DNA of 58,022 nt from Parachlamydia acanthamoebae (lineage in GTDB: Bacteria; Chlamydiota; Chlamydiia; Chlamydiales; Parachlamydiaceae). The notes under the pieces are model-generated. The model did no database searches, was not told the DNA's origin, and saw only the letters and a program-made list of their open reading frames with translations. Positions 8,584 to 19,848 of this stretch are shown piece after piece; position 1 is the first letter of the stretch, and every line of letters begins with the position of its first letter. The DNA lies in assembly GCF_000875975.1 (NCBI RefSeq), contig NZ_BAWW01000055.1, positions 1 to 58,022 on the forward strand, given 5' to 3'. A program made the translations under genes and the position numbers.

Positions 8584-9147
8584 ATGAAAGAAATAGATTT
8601 TACTCCAAATCTCAGCTACGCTCGCGTCACTGAAAATCAAAAATCCCTTTTATTGAATTGGTTGACGCAGGAACACATTCAAGAGTGGTTGCATGGTGAC
8701 GGGTACCAAAATGTATTGAATGACCTGGAAATTTTTTTTAAAGGCAGCCCATCCTTTTATGAACATTGGATAGCCTATAATCATGGCTTGCCTTTTGGGT
8801 ATCTGATCACTTCAGAAGTGCGAAAAGATTTACCAGATGATGCAGAATTAGCTCAACGCTGCCAAGAAGAGGGACGAGCCATGACTCTCGATCTTTTTAT
8901 TTGCGATAAACGATTCATCGGCAGAAAGCTTGCTGTTCCGATGATTCAGGAATTTTTGATCCACCACTTTTCCGATGTGGCAGAAGTGCTTATTGATCCG
9001 GAAGCAGCTAATACTCGGGCCATTCAGGCTTATCAAAAAGCAGGCTTTCACATCGAAGGAGAATTCATTGCCGCATGGCATCCTGTACCCCATTATCAAA
9101 TGCGCTTAAGCATGAAAGAACTGATAAAACAAAAATTAATCAGCTGA
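8584..9147 (+). CDS. GNAT N-acetyltransferase, AAC(6')-like
   Basis: The start at 8584 is chosen because AAGGACAAAACAATG gives a good ribosome-binding site; the longer open frame from 8470 begins with non-conserved residues. The 187-residue protein has the layout of aminoglycoside 6'-N-acetyltransferase or siderophore-acetylase type GNATs: an N-terminal LLNWLTQEHIQEWLHGDG region, the central sheet (AYNHGLPFGYLITSE), a conserved TLDLFI strand, acetyl-CoA region FIGRKLAVPMI and the ANTRAIQAYQKAGF helix near the C-terminus. The likely reaction is acetyl transfer from acetyl-CoA to an amine; the substrate is unknown. It converges on atpC with a one-base gap and no terminator visible. Confidence 0.85.
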   Translation: MKEIDFTPNLSYARVTENQKSLLLNWLTQEHIQEWLHGDGYQNVLNDLEIFFKGSPSFYEHWIAYNHGLPFGYLITSEVRKDLPDDAELAQRCQEEGRAMTLDLFICDKRFIGRKLAVPMIQEFLIHHFSDVAEVLIDPEAANTRAIQAYQKAGFHIEGEFIAAWHPVPHYQMRLSMKELIKQKLIS

Positions 9148-9148
9148 C

Positions 9149-10817
<1,669 letters not shown>

Positions 10818-11678
10818 TTATTGGGAACGCAAACTTTCCGTTCCGGAGGTAATCTCTAACATTTCAGTTGTGATACCCGTTTGTCTGACTTTATTGCGTT
10901 CTAGCGTTAATTTTTCGATCATTTCTTCCGCATTTTTAACAGCCGTACGCATGGAAAAGATACGCGCGGAAAGCTCCGCTGCGTACGCTTCGTTAAGAGC
11001 AGAAGAGATAATGGTTAGGCAGTAGCGTGGCATAATTTCTGCCAATAGCACCTCTGAACTGGGTTCAAAGATATAATCCAAGGGATGCAATCCTTTGAGC
11101 ATTGCAGGAGGTTGAATATTTAAGAATTTTTCCACCTTTATTTCTCTCAAAGCCAGGTGTACGTAATGGGTATAAATCACCCAGACTTCATCAAACACTT
11201 CCGTTTCAAACCAATGTACAAGTTCATTTGAAAGTTTTTTAACTTGGTCTAACGTCAGCTTACCACCCCAATCAACAATCTCTTCACGTATTGCCCAAGG
11301 CTTACGCTTAAAGAATTCAACTGTTTTAGATCCCATCAAAATCAATTCGACATTGTCATGTCGGTACTTAGATAAAAAGCGCTCTGCAGCAGTAAACACA
11401 CTCGTGTTATAAGAACCACATAATCCACGATCTCCTGCAATGACCACCACCGCCGTTTTTTTCACTTCACGTTGAATAAAAAAGGGATTGAGCTCATTAA
11501 CGGAAGTGCTCAGGTTTTCCAAAATATGCTTCATTGTCAACGCATAAGGTCGCGCTTGCTCCGCCTTTGCTTTGGCACGACGGAGCTGAGAAGCGGCGAC
11601 CATTTCCATCGCTTCTGTCATTTGTCGAATGTTTTCGACTGAATGTAAACGTTTGCGGATATCACGTAGAGAAGTCAT
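10818..11678 (-). CDS. atpG: F1Fo-ATP synthase gamma subunit
   Basis: The 286-residue gamma subunit starts [20 protein letters not shown] and ends with the C-terminal helix [20 protein letters not shown], both typical coiled-coil ends that form the rotor axle. The nucleotide-fold middle includes [14 protein letters not shown]. Its start overlaps the atpA 3' end by 17 bases. It couples the rotation of the c-ring to conformational change in the beta subunits. Confidence 0.97.
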   Translation of the reverse strand: MTSLRDIRKRLHSVENIRQMTEAMEMVAASQLRRAKAKAEQARPYALTMKHILENLSTSVNELNPFFIQREVKKTAVVVIAGDRGLCGSYNTSVFTAAERFLSKYRHDNVELILMGSKTVEFFKRKPWAIREEIVDWGGKLTLDQVKKLSNELVHWFETEVFDEVWVIYTHYVHLALREIKVEKFLNIQPPAMLKGLHPLDYIFEPSSEVLLAEIMPRYCLTIISSALNEAYAAELSARIFSMRTAVKNAEEMIEKLTLERNKVRQTGITTEMLEITSGTESLRSQ

Positions 11679-13176
11679 ATTTTTTCTTAAATTGGGTTAC
11701 AGCTTCATCAAGTTCTTTCATTATTTCTGGATCTAAATCTAAAGTGTTCGCGATTGTTTTTGGAATATCTGGATATTCTTTTTCAACAAAATGATAGAAT
11801 TCTTCCTCAAATTTGCGCACAGATGCAACGGGGATATCATCTAAATACCCTCTAGAACCCACATATATCGTCACAACTTGTTTTTCCAATGGATATGGAT
11901 TAAATTTGTCTTGTTTCAAAATCTCCACCATCCGCTCTCCACGTCTTAACTGAGCAAGGGTGGTTTCTTCTAACTCTGCTCCAAACTGCGCAAAAGCAGC
12001 TAATTCACGATACTGAGCCAGATCAAGGCGTAAACTTCCCGCTACTTTCTTCATGGCTTTAGTTTGTGCTTTTCCTCCAACCCTAGAGGCCGAAATTCCC
12101 ACGTTAATTGCGGGCCTAATCCCGGCGTAAAAAAGATCAGATTCCAAATAGATTTGACCATCGGTAATGGAGATCACATTGGTTGGAATGTAAGTTGCGA
12201 CGTCATTGGCCTGTGTTTCTACGACGGGGATGCCCGTCAGAGAACCGCCACCTAATTCATCATTCAATTTTGCTGAGCGTTCCAAAAGCCTAGAATGGAG
12301 ATAAAAAATGTCTCCTGGATAAGCTTCTCTTCCTGGAGGACGCTTTAGTAATAATGCCATTTGCCGATATGCTTGCGCATGTTTGGTTAAATCGTCATAA
12401 AAGCAGATCGCATGCTTCCCATTGTACATGAAGTATTCTCCCATATTTACTCCAGCATAGGGAGCAATATATTGCAATGCAGCGGGATCGGAAGCTGGAG
12501 CTGCAATAATGGTCGTATATTTCATGGCATCATGCTTTTCGAGAATCGCTACCATTTTTGCTATCGTCGAATTTTTTTGCCCGATCGCCACATAGATACA
12601 AGCCACATCTTTATCTTTTTGATTGATAATGGTGTCTAAAATGAGTGTTGTTTTGCCAGTCTGTCGATCCCCAATAATCAATTCACGCTGCCCTTTACCA
12701 ATCGGAATCATGGCATCGATCGCCTTGACGCCTGTTTGAATGGGTTCATTGACCGGCTGCCGCTCCACCACATTGGGAGCCCGCGCTTCAATCGGACGAA
12801 AATGATTGGTCTCGATTTTTCCTTTTCCATCAATAGGCTCTCCGAGGGCATTTACCACACGCCCAAGCAAAGCTTCTCCAACGGGTACTGAAATGATTTT
12901 ATTGGTCCTCTTGACAACATCGTGCTCTTTAATACCTTGCTCAGAACCTAATAGAACGGCTCCCACGTGATCGACAGCTAAGTTTAATACCATGCCTAAA
13001 GTTCCATTGGGAAATTCTAATAGCTCAGACATCATCACATCGTCAAGGCCCCAAATCCTGGCAATGCCATCGCCTACTTGAATGACCCGACCGACTGATT
13101 CCAGTTCACTTCTTTCTTCATATTTCTCGATTTCGTTCCCGATGACCCAGGAAACTTCTTCTGGTTTTAAGGTCAT
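11662..13176 (-). CDS. atpA: F1Fo-ATP synthase alpha subunit
   Basis: The 504-residue alpha subunit carries the non-catalytic nucleotide site [37 protein letters not shown], and the [22 protein letters not shown] signature with the arginine finger region [13 protein letters not shown]. Length is standard. It overlaps atpG and, by 4 bases, atpH, so translation of the F1 genes is likely coupled. Confidence 0.98.
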   Translation of the reverse strand: MTLKPEEVSWVIGNEIEKYEERSELESVGRVIQVGDGIARIWGLDDVMMSELLEFPNGTLGMVLNLAVDHVGAVLLGSEQGIKEHDVVKRTNKIISVPVGEALLGRVVNALGEPIDGKGKIETNHFRPIEARAPNVVERQPVNEPIQTGVKAIDAMIPIGKGQRELIIGDRQTGKTTLILDTIINQKDKDVACIYVAIGQKNSTIAKMVAILEKHDAMKYTTIIAAPASDPAALQYIAPYAGVNMGEYFMYNGKHAICFYDDLTKHAQAYRQMALLLKRPPGREAYPGDIFYLHSRLLERSAKLNDELGGGSLTGIPVVETQANDVATYIPTNVISITDGQIYLESDLFYAGIRPAINVGISASRVGGKAQTKAMKKVAGSLRLDLAQYRELAAFAQFGAELEETTLAQLRRGERMVEILKQDKFNPYPLEKQVVTIYVGSRGYLDDIPVASVRKFEEEFYHFVEKEYPDIPKTIANTLDLDPEIMKELDEAVTQFKKKYDFST

Positions 13177-13724
13177 GATTCCTGCCTAATCTCTGTCAAA
13201 AGAGTTTGTTTCATTTGTTTAAGCCGGCTTTTAATGCTAAAATCCCACATCTGATTCCCTATTGTCAAAACGCCTCCTCCGATGATGGAAGGATTAATCT
13301 GCTGATCCATTTTGATTTCTTTTTGATAGGCTTTTTTTAGCTTTTCTTTTAGATCTTCGATGATCTTGGGATCCATGGGATGTGCTGTCACCAGCTCGGC
13401 TTGCAAAACACCTGCCTTCTCATTAAGCATGCGGGAAAACTCCTGTATGATGAGAGGAAGGTGAGAGAGCTTTTGTTGCTTCACAATGTATGCAATAAAG
13501 TCTAGAAATTTGAGGTCAAAGTGATCTTTATAACATTTTTGTAAAACGCGCTTTTTCTCTTCTTGGCTAAATTGCGTAGAAATAAGAAAGCGTTGAAAAT
13601 CGGAACTTTGCTTCAGCATATCTTCAAAAGCTTTTAAATGGGATTGCCATTGATTTAATTGTTCCAATGCATCTGTGGAACGAAATAAAGCTTTTGCATA
13701 CTGCAAAGAAAGGGCTCTTTTCAT
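13173..13724 (-). CDS. atpH: F1Fo-ATP synthase delta subunit
   Basis: The 183-residue protein has the OSCP/delta layout: an N-terminal six-helix domain beginning [14 protein letters not shown] and a C-terminal part with [20 protein letters not shown] and [17 protein letters not shown], the conserved GG(V/I) region of the family. It forms the top of the peripheral stalk. The start overlaps the atpF stop (4 bases) and the stop overlaps the atpA start. Confidence 0.94.
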   Translation of the reverse strand: MKRALSLQYAKALFRSTDALEQLNQWQSHLKAFEDMLKQSSDFQRFLISTQFSQEEKKRVLQKCYKDHFDLKFLDFIAYIVKQQKLSHLPLIIQEFSRMLNEKAGVLQAELVTAHPMDPKIIEDLKEKLKKAYQKEIKMDQQINPSIIGGGVLTIGNQMWDFSIKSRLKQMKQTLLTEIRQES

Positions 13725-14206
13725 TTAGCAGCATCCATTTTTTCTATAAATGTCTCGATCATTTGCTTGTCTTTTTGGAGATCCAATTTTTCTTGAATCA
13801 CTTTTTGGGTAGCATTTACAACCAGTTCTACAATTTGTTCTTTCAATTGAAGCTTAGCCCTTTCAGTTTCTTTAAGAGCATCTTCATGTGCTTTATTCAT
13901 GATGTAATTAGCTTGACGATAGGCATCTTCACGAATTTGCTGCGCTATTTTAAATCCTCTTTCCGCAGTAGCCTCTAGCCTTTGCCTGGCCTCCACATCG
14001 ATATCCTTAAGCTTTTCCTGATAATCTTCCATTAATTGAGAAATTTCTTTTTTTTGTTCCTCAATTTTAGAAAATTCATTCTGTATTTTTGCACGCCTCT
14101 CTTCAATAATTTTAAGAAGAGGCTGCCAGGCATAACGCTTTAAGATCCAAACCATGATCAAAAAGGCGACAATTTGAGAGATGATTTGTTCAAGTTCTAA
14201 ATGCAT
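13721..14206 (-). CDS. atpF: F1Fo-ATP synthase b subunit
   Basis: The 161-residue protein has one N-terminal membrane helix (IISQIVAFLIMVWILKRYAW) followed by a long charged coiled coil, the standard b-subunit design that links Fo to F1 as the stator. It lies 4 bp downstream of atpE. Only one b-type gene is present, so the stator is presumably a b2 homodimer. Confidence 0.95.
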   Translation of the reverse strand: MHLELEQIISQIVAFLIMVWILKRYAWQPLLKIIEERRAKIQNEFSKIEEQKKEISQLMEDYQEKLKDIDVEARQRLEATAERGFKIAQQIREDAYRQANYIMNKAHEDALKETERAKLQLKEQIVELVVNATQKVIQEKLDLQKDKQMIETFIEKMDAAK

Positions 14207-14210
14207 AAGA

Positions 14211-14444
14211 CTATCTTATTCTTTCAAGAACGATAAAAAATACGATGAGCGCATAAATGGTCAACGCTTCAATTAGCGCGGCACCGATAATCATGTTCGT
14301 TAAAATTTTTCCTGAAGCGTCAGGTTGACGGCCAATGGCTTCCATAGCGCCACCAACCGCTCTTCCAAGGCCTAAGCCAGATCCTAGAGCAGCTAAACCA
14401 ACTGCTAAGGGTGCAGAAATGGCAAGTGCGGTTCCAATTTCCAT
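14211..14444 (-). CDS. atpE: F1Fo-ATP synthase c subunit
   Basis: A 77-residue hairpin of two membrane helices with the polar loop Arg39-Gln40-Pro41 and the ion-carrying Glu59 (GAALIEALTIYAL). The residue after Glu59 is Ala and the first helix has no Gln at the sodium-site position, so I infer proton rather than sodium coupling. The first helix is Gly-rich (GLAALGSGLGLGRAVGGAM), which sets helix packing in the ring. Confidence 0.97.
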   Translation of the reverse strand: MEIGTALAISAPLAVGLAALGSGLGLGRAVGGAMEAIGRQPDASGKILTNMIIGAALIEALTIYALIVFFIVLERIR

Positions 14445-14458
14445 GTTAACATCCTTTG

Positions 14459-15217
14459 TTAGTGTTTATCATCAGGCATGGACAACAAAATATAAACTGT
14501 GCTCAGCAGCGAAAAAACAAGAGCTTGCATTAAACTCGTTAACATTCCCAAGAACATAAAGGGAAGTTGTAAAGGAATAATCAAAGGAGCAAGCAAAGTA
14601 ACCCCCATGATAACAAATTGGGTAACTAAAATGTGCTCACCAAATACATTGCCGAACAATCGAAGCGATAAGGTAACAGGTCTAGCTAGCTGGGTGATAA
14701 TTTCCAGAGTAAACATTAAGGGAGCCAGCAGCCATTCAATCAAATTTTTTGGAGACCCCGCCATGTGATAGATAAAGCCGCCGACCCCCATGTGCTTGAT
14801 GTTGAGAAACTGAACCAAACAAAAAACACAAATAGCCAAGGCAACAGTAATGTTTAAGCTAGAAGAAGGAGACTTCATCAAAGGCACAAGCCCAATTAAA
14901 TTCATGCTCAGAATATAAATAAACAGCGTACCTATAAAAGGAACAAATTTGGCTCCTTGTGGACCTAAAACATCTGTGACAAGCTTATAAATCGACTCTA
15001 CCACCCATTCCAAGGTATTTTGAAATCTTTCAGGAATCATATCACTTTTGCGTGTACCTAAATAAAAAACGAACGAAATCAAAAACGCAACAAAGATGGA
15101 AAACACAATATTTTCCCAACTATGTAAAAAAGTCGCCCAAGCTGTATCATGGAATCTTTGATACAATAAGGTAATGGCATTTGGTGTCTCTGATATCTGC
15201 TGTGATCCTGATTCCAT
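14459..15217 (-). CDS. atpB: F1Fo-ATP synthase a subunit
   Basis: The 252-residue integral membrane protein has about five to six helices. The essential half-channel arginine lies in RPVTLSLRLFGNVFGEH, and the last helices (SLMQALVFSLLSTVYILL) carry the conserved Gln. It precedes atpE by 14 bp, the normal order. It forms the ion path against the c-ring. Confidence 0.96.
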   Translation of the reverse strand: MESGSQQISETPNAITLLYQRFHDTAWATFLHSWENIVFSIFVAFLISFVFYLGTRKSDMIPERFQNTLEWVVESIYKLVTDVLGPQGAKFVPFIGTLFIYILSMNLIGLVPLMKSPSSSLNITVALAICVFCLVQFLNIKHMGVGGFIYHMAGSPKNLIEWLLAPLMFTLEIITQLARPVTLSLRLFGNVFGEHILVTQFVIMGVTLLAPLIIPLQLPFMFLGMLTSLMQALVFSLLSTVYILLSMPDDKH

Positions 15218-15223
15218 ATGTCT

Positions 15224-15601
15224 TTATGCCGTTCGTTTTTGAAACATAAGAGATCCCAACCCAAGAAGAAAAATACCCAAAAAAATGAGGGAAAATCCAA
15301 GCACTAAATAAAGGCTATTTAAATAGGGACTTGCTAATAAAAAATATCCAAGAAGGTAAAGTAAGGGAATTTTTAATCCCATCAAGGTAAATATTTTTAG
15401 TACATTCTTCTGTTCATTACCTAAGATGCTTTTCAACAGGTATTTTAGGAGAAATAAATTGGCACATCCCCACATGACCCCCAAACAGAGAGAGGCTGCA
15501 TTCTTATAAGCGCGCTCCTGCAAAATAATGACTAAGAAAATAAAGGTTAATCCAAGGGTTACTTTGATTGTATTTTTGATAAAATCAAGCTCCATTGCCA
15601 T
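15224..15601 (-). CDS. atpI: ATP synthase assembly protein, AtpI/AtpR type
   Basis: A 125-residue protein with four predicted hydrophobic helices and few charged residues, 6 bp upstream of atpB and overlapping the small gene before it by 17 bases. Position and topology match the ATP synthase I family, which helps assemble the c-ring; sequence similarity is inherently weak in this family. A start two codons later (MELDFIKN) is equally possible. Confidence 0.75.
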   Translation of the reverse strand: MAMELDFIKNTIKVTLGLTFIFLVIILQERAYKNAASLCLGVMWGCANLFLLKYLLKSILGNEQKNVLKIFTLMGLKIPLLYLLGYFLLASPYLNSLYLVLGFSLIFLGIFLLGLGSLMFQKRTA

Positions 15602-15809
15602 ACCTTTTCACTATGCGATAGAACTCACGTCCTCCTGCAAATAAGCCAAGCAAAATGCACATATACATTAAATAAGGAGCGGTCCCAAAAAAACCGTCGA
15701 GCCAATGTCCGATTAACCAACCAATCACCGGTGGAACAGATAAGACAAAGGGAATCGTGACAAAAGCCCCTAGCTGCTGGATCCTTCTCTCGTTGTCATC
15801 TTTCGCCAC
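15585..15809 (-). CDS. atpZ: AtpZ-like small membrane protein at the head of the atp operon
   Basis: The longest frame starts with TTG at 15824, but GGAG lies six bases before a GTG at 15809, which makes GTG the better start (VAKDDNERRIQQLG). The protein has two membrane helices with VPPVIGWLIGHWLDGFFG between and within them, a pattern seen in AtpZ/AtpQ proteins that accompany AtpI and are thought to help ion handling or assembly. It overlaps atpI by 17 bases. Confidence 0.75.
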   Translation of the reverse strand: MAKDDNERRIQQLGAFVTIPFVLSVPPVIGWLIGHWLDGFFGTAPYLMYMCILLGLFAGGREFYRIVKRYGNGA

Positions 15810-15824
15810 CTTCTTCTCCAGCAA

Positions 15825-16127
15825 GACGTTTAAAATGTTATGTTATTAAAAAATCTATTTTGCAGGTTCCCTGAATATCATCAAGAGAAACATCTCATTC
15901 TTCCCAAGAAAAATCGAGAAAAATGGGTGTAGAATGGGAGAGAATTATGATGACAATCATTTCAAACAAAAACCATTATTTTAATAAAGCTACAAGATTT
16001 TCTTCGAAAAAACACACACTCCTGATAACATCTCGACAATGGATTACAATCTTCGGCCGTGAAATCCCTTTCACAAGTAAGCCGAAACACATGAATAAAT
16101 AAACAACTTACATGAGAGAATTTCACA
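15825..16127. other. Intergenic region between the divergent atp operon and the 16128 gene
   Basis: About 300 bp with no coding frame of note on either strand. It must hold the atp operon promoter (leftward) and the promoter of the secreted-protein gene (rightward). I could not pick a convincing -35/-10 pair for either. Confidence 0.5.
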
Positions 16128-16685
16128 ATGAACTTCTTATTTAATCGACATATAGGCATTCTTTTTATTTGCCTTAGCCTGTTTATAAACGGCTATGCAG
16201 AAACGCCAAATATCTCTTCTGAATCCGTATCTGAGCTGGAATTAATCACATTTACACCTCCCAATGGCTGGAGAATTGCTGATTCAAAAGAGCTTCCCAA
16301 ACACGTTAAAATCATGGTTGTGGGACAAGGAGAACGGGAATTTTCGCCTTCTATCAATCTTGCAACAGAGCATTACACACGTAGTTTAAATGATTATCTC
16401 AAGAGAATTAAAGAGATCAATCAGTCACAGGGTGTCGAATGGAAAAACCTCGGTTCTATCCACACAGATGCAGGAGAAGCCAATCTTTCACAAGTCGATG
16501 AGAAAACGCAATGGGGAGATTTACGGATGATGCACGTTGTTTTGGTCAAAGACGAAACAGCTTATATCCTCACTGCAGCTGCTCTGAAAGATGAATTCCC
16601 TAAATTTTACAAAGATTTTTTTGCATCTTTAAAATCATTGCGATTTATTAAGGAGCAACAAAAACCTGCGGAGAACCAAGCTTAA
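16128..16685 (+). CDS. Secreted hypothetical protein
   Basis: The 185-residue protein starts with a signal peptide (HIGILFICLSLFINGYA, cut near residue 25). The mature part FTPPNGWRIADSKELPKHVK, then LNDYLKRIKEINQ and FFASLKSLRFI, resembles the PsbP/DcrB-like layout of small alpha-beta periplasmic proteins, but no catalytic motif is visible. It is divergent from the atp operon and followed by 197 bp without a gene. Confidence 0.75.
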   Translation: MNFLFNRHIGILFICLSLFINGYAETPNISSESVSELELITFTPPNGWRIADSKELPKHVKIMVVGQGEREFSPSINLATEHYTRSLNDYLKRIKEINQSQGVEWKNLGSIHTDAGEANLSQVDEKTQWGDLRMMHVVLVKDETAYILTAAALKDEFPKFYKDFFASLKSLRFIKEQQKPAENQA

Positions 16686-16882
16686 ATTTAAGTTTAGAAA
16701 CAATCAGGCGTATTTCCTTATCTAATTGATAAGCAATAACAAATGAATTTACTCAATCGTTCGTCAAGATATTATTGAGAAAAGCAATTGCATAAAAATA
16801 TAAGACTATGCCATATATCAAGTCTTGAAAAGGATATAAGGCAATTTAATGAAACGAAATCATGTACCAAAGGAGTACACCC

Positions 16883-17128
16883 ATGAAAAGTTTTAAAAAA
16901 TTTGTTGCAATCGCAACTCTTTTTGCAATGTTCACTTCATCTGCAAGCAGCGCGATCGCACAAGAATATGTAACTGACACTGGCGGATATGGATACGAAG
17001 AATCTCGTAGAGTTCCACAAATTGGACCTGCAATTGCTTTAGGAGCGATGGCATTGGCTGCAATTATTGCGGTTGCTATTCAAAATTCTAGCCATTCTCA
17101 TGGTCATGGACATAGCCACAGCCACTAA
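16883..17128 (+). CDS. Small exported protein with His-rich tail
   Basis: Start at 16883 is set by AAAGGAG eight bases upstream; an earlier in-frame ATG at 16862 lacks a site. The 81-residue protein has a signal peptide (VAIATLFAMFTSSASSAIAQ), a short polar stretch, a hydrophobic segment of about 20 residues (PAIALGAMALAAIIAVAIQ) and ends NSSHSHGHGHSHSH. It should be anchored in the inner membrane with a metal-binding His tail. No family is recognised. The next gene begins one base after the stop codon, so they form an operon. Confidence 0.8.
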   Translation: MKSFKKFVAIATLFAMFTSSASSAIAQEYVTDTGGYGYEESRRVPQIGPAIALGAMALAAIIAVAIQNSSHSHGHGHSHSH

Positions 17129-17129
17129 A

Positions 17130-17627
17130 ATGTTGCGCGATCTATTTTACGGAAAGGGGGTATTACCCCTTTTCCTTCTCCTTTCTTCCTGTTCGTCTAC
17201 ATGCCCCGAGTGGCAATATCAAGATACCATTACTCGCACCCCTTATTTCAACTCTGGCAGAATTTTTTTACCTCCTTCGAATCCTTTTCGTGAATTAGGT
17301 ATTGAAATTGATCGCGGAGGAAATGGTGCCGAAATGTATTTAAACGTGCATTCTTTTAATTTCCCGCATGACCCAGAAAATCCCCTCCTTTCATTTGTCG
17401 AAGTTCAAGTGGACGACGACTGCTTTAGCTATGAAACAGAGCTGTTATTGGGAGGGCAACGGATGAAACTTCCAGCAGCTTTATTTGAAAAAATCACGCT
17501 TGGACTCTTAAACAACCAAACTGTCGTGATACGATCAGGACAATTTGAATCTGTAATTCTGCCGAATGGATTTGAAAAAGCATTCCAAAAACTAAATCGC
17601 ATTCACATTGCCCCTTCAGAGGTCTAA
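17130..17627 (+). CDS. Probable lipoprotein
   Basis: The open frame reaches back to 17067 inside the previous gene, but the ATG at 17130, directly after that gene's stop, gives a protein starting MLRDLFYGKGVLPLFLLLSSC, a typical lipoprotein signal with the Cys at the lipobox (LLSSC). The 165-residue product has no recognised domain. Co-translation with the His-tail protein suggests a joint envelope role. It converges on the 17616 gene with a 12-base overlap. Confidence 0.75.
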   Translation: MLRDLFYGKGVLPLFLLLSSCSSTCPEWQYQDTITRTPYFNSGRIFLPPSNPFRELGIEIDRGGNGAEMYLNVHSFNFPHDPENPLLSFVEVQVDDDCFSYETELLLGGQRMKLPAALFEKITLGLLNNQTVVIRSGQFESVILPNGFEKAFQKLNRIHIAPSEV

Positions 17628-19613
17628 TTCAGATCGATTTTTAAGATCTTGCAATCGATTTTCAATTGATTCAAAATATTGATCCACAAATAAGAACGTG
17701 TTTCTCAATAATTTCCCTTCAGACTCACTTTGAGGAAGCTGATTGAAAAAATTTCCGAAAAGATGCCGATATTCCAGCAACTGGAGTTCCATTTCTTTGA
17801 TCGTCACAGAAAGCGACTCTTGATCGATCGATTCTTTTTCTAACCTTTGAACAGATGCATAAAAGTCTTGCAAGTACCCTTTCATGTCATTGATATCAAG
17901 ATCAATTTCCATGGAATGCTTTTGCGTTTCTCTATTTTTGATGTGTTGTTCTAAATGCTCCATGATCTTTCTAAAAACACCGAGACGTTGCCGATGCACT
18001 AAATCAATGGAACGATCAATGATCCCATGGTGGATGGCATACAGTTGGTGATATAAAGGAAAGTCATGCAAAACGTGATATTGCCAATCTGCCCGTAAAG
18101 CCTGTGACAGATATTTTCCCACCTGATCAACAACTTGTGGACTGAAAGACCCCAATTCATTCAGCTCTTCCAATCGCTTTAAAAACTCTTCTGCATGAAA
18201 ACGCATGACTTGTCGAGAACTTAAAGGCTGTCCCATTTCATGGATTGCCTTTTCAATCTCTCTTGAAATTTTTGCGACATTAAAATCTTCTAGGTATAAG
18301 GGCCCTTGTTGAATAGAATCACCAAGCTTTTCAAATAGTTGATCCAAACCTTCAATTTCATATCCCAATGTCAAAAGTTGCTTCGCATTTAAAGGCTCCT
18401 GCCCCACAATCCATTCAGCGAATCCCCAACGGGAACGCACATAAGGATCTGGATCAGTTCTTAATAAAAACTCTCGATATTTGGAAACAACAGCACCTAA
18501 AGTATGCGTTTCTGAGCGATATCCACTGACAACTTCTTGGACCAAGGCCCGCCCTATAGGATCATTAGCTTGTAGATAGTTCCCTTCTTTTATTAATCGG
18601 CTTCGTTCATATAGAGAGGAAAGCAGCTCTTCATAATATTCCTTAAATAGTCCCACCGCTTTATCAGGATGAATGACATTTTTTAATGCTTGCACAAGCT
18701 CTAATTCTGGAAGGGATTTAGTCCGTTGATTTTTTTTCCACAGCTTAACTAAGCGATAGATCATTTTAAACGTTTCGCGATCATTCATTTCAAGATGTGC
18801 TAGAGCTTGATACCCTTTGAATTTCCTTAAAGCTTCATCAATTTTAATATTAAGCTTCAAGTATTCCATGTGTTTTAAAGCGAATTTCTGAGATTGCGTA
18901 TTCAGAAATTTTTCGTTTCTTTCTAGATTTGTCGTCAAAGTCGGATCTAGTAAAGATCTCCAATCAAACCAATTTTTGATTCTAGGCCACATTGAGGCGG
19001 ACTGGTTCGCAAGGTTTTTTTTGTATTCTTTTAAAAGATCTTCTAAATGCCGGATGCACCATAGTGCACCTTCCATTTTCGAAAATAAAAGATCTTTAAG
19101 ACCCGACAAAATTGTGGAAAGCTCTTTATTCCAGCGTTCAAATCCGATTTGCTTTAACTGCTGAAAAAGTTCTGTCGTGCAGCCCTGAATCGTACCCACA
19201 TACTCCCATAAAGCTTCTCTCCATGCGGAACTTAATCTTTGCCAATCTTGGAGAGGAATATCCTTGATATCTTGAGGTGCTATTTCCCTGATTTTTTTGC
19301 TCACAACCTCTAAAGCATCTGTCAGCTTTAATCCTATCGAGGGGGGAGGGAGAATCAGGGGTTCATGTGCCGAAGGGCTAAAACTAGTGATGAGTTTGTT
19401 AGCAAGAAAAGTTTCTTTTTCATCGAGATAGCGCCCTAACTGCTTAATTAAGGCATCATCAAATACGAACCTTCCCTGAAAATCAATAGGCTCCAAAATC
19501 ATTTTACGACATACTCTTTCTAATTGATAGGCATTGTTTTGTTCTAATGGATCATAAGGTTTTTTGACAACATAGTCAAATAAAGCATACAGTCGTTTCA
19601 CATAAAGAATCAT
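17616..19613 (-). CDS. Large alpha-helical hypothetical protein
   Basis: The 665-residue protein has no signal peptide or membrane helix and is rich in Leu, Glu, Lys and Gln in heptad-like runs, for example LEHLEQHIKNRETQKHSMEI and KEMELQLLEYRHLFGNFFN. It looks like a long helical cytosolic or effector-type protein. I do not recognise the family. It sits alone on the minus strand, divergent from the zinc-ribbon/tal operon, in a block otherwise conserved in chlamydiae, so it is probably a lineage-specific chlamydial protein. Confidence 0.75.
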   Translation of the reverse strand: MILYVKRLYALFDYVVKKPYDPLEQNNAYQLERVCRKMILEPIDFQGRFVFDDALIKQLGRYLDEKETFLANKLITSFSPSAHEPLILPPPSIGLKLTDALEVVSKKIREIAPQDIKDIPLQDWQRLSSAWREALWEYVGTIQGCTTELFQQLKQIGFERWNKELSTILSGLKDLLFSKMEGALWCIRHLEDLLKEYKKNLANQSASMWPRIKNWFDWRSLLDPTLTTNLERNEKFLNTQSQKFALKHMEYLKLNIKIDEALRKFKGYQALAHLEMNDRETFKMIYRLVKLWKKNQRTKSLPELELVQALKNVIHPDKAVGLFKEYYEELLSSLYERSRLIKEGNYLQANDPIGRALVQEVVSGYRSETHTLGAVVSKYREFLLRTDPDPYVRSRWGFAEWIVGQEPLNAKQLLTLGYEIEGLDQLFEKLGDSIQQGPLYLEDFNVAKISREIEKAIHEMGQPLSSRQVMRFHAEEFLKRLEELNELGSFSPQVVDQVGKYLSQALRADWQYHVLHDFPLYHQLYAIHHGIIDRSIDLVHRQRLGVFRKIMEHLEQHIKNRETQKHSMEIDLDINDMKGYLQDFYASVQRLEKESIDQESLSVTIKEMELQLLEYRHLFGNFFNQLPQSESEGKLLRNTFLFVDQYFESIENRLQDLKNRSELDL

Positions 19614-19768
19614 TCGATCCGTTTATGCTTGTTATTTGTCATTAAGTGTAACACCTTGAAGATCCATCTCTCTTTCATGTTAAATATGTGACTTAAAACG
19701 AACAAGATAAATTGTGTCCATTTCCATACCCCTCTTCTTTGAAGTTAAGTTGCAGCATTGATTTACGG

Positions 19769-19797
19769 TTGCCTGTTTGCATAAACCCTGTTATACT
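19769..19797 (+). promoter_or_regulatory. Sigma70-type (chlamydial sigma66) promoter of the zinc-ribbon/tal operon
   Basis: TTGCCT at 19769-19774 and TATACT at 19792-19797 are separated by exactly 17 bases. Start of transcription would be near 19804, 45 bp before the zinc-ribbon gene. The match to both hexamers and the spacing make this the clearest promoter in the window. Confidence 0.6.
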
Positions 19798-19848
19798 TAG
19801 TTTATTCTATAAATAGATCTAATAATCACGCGTACTTTTAGGATTAAT

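Noticed and set aside
13667-13978. Long antisense frames across the atp operon and ftsH
   Set aside because: They lie opposite highly conserved genes and have no start signals or motifs of their own.
14211-14444. Sodium-coupled ATP synthase
   Set aside because: The c subunit lacks the Gln and the Glu-Ser/Thr pair of sodium-binding rings.
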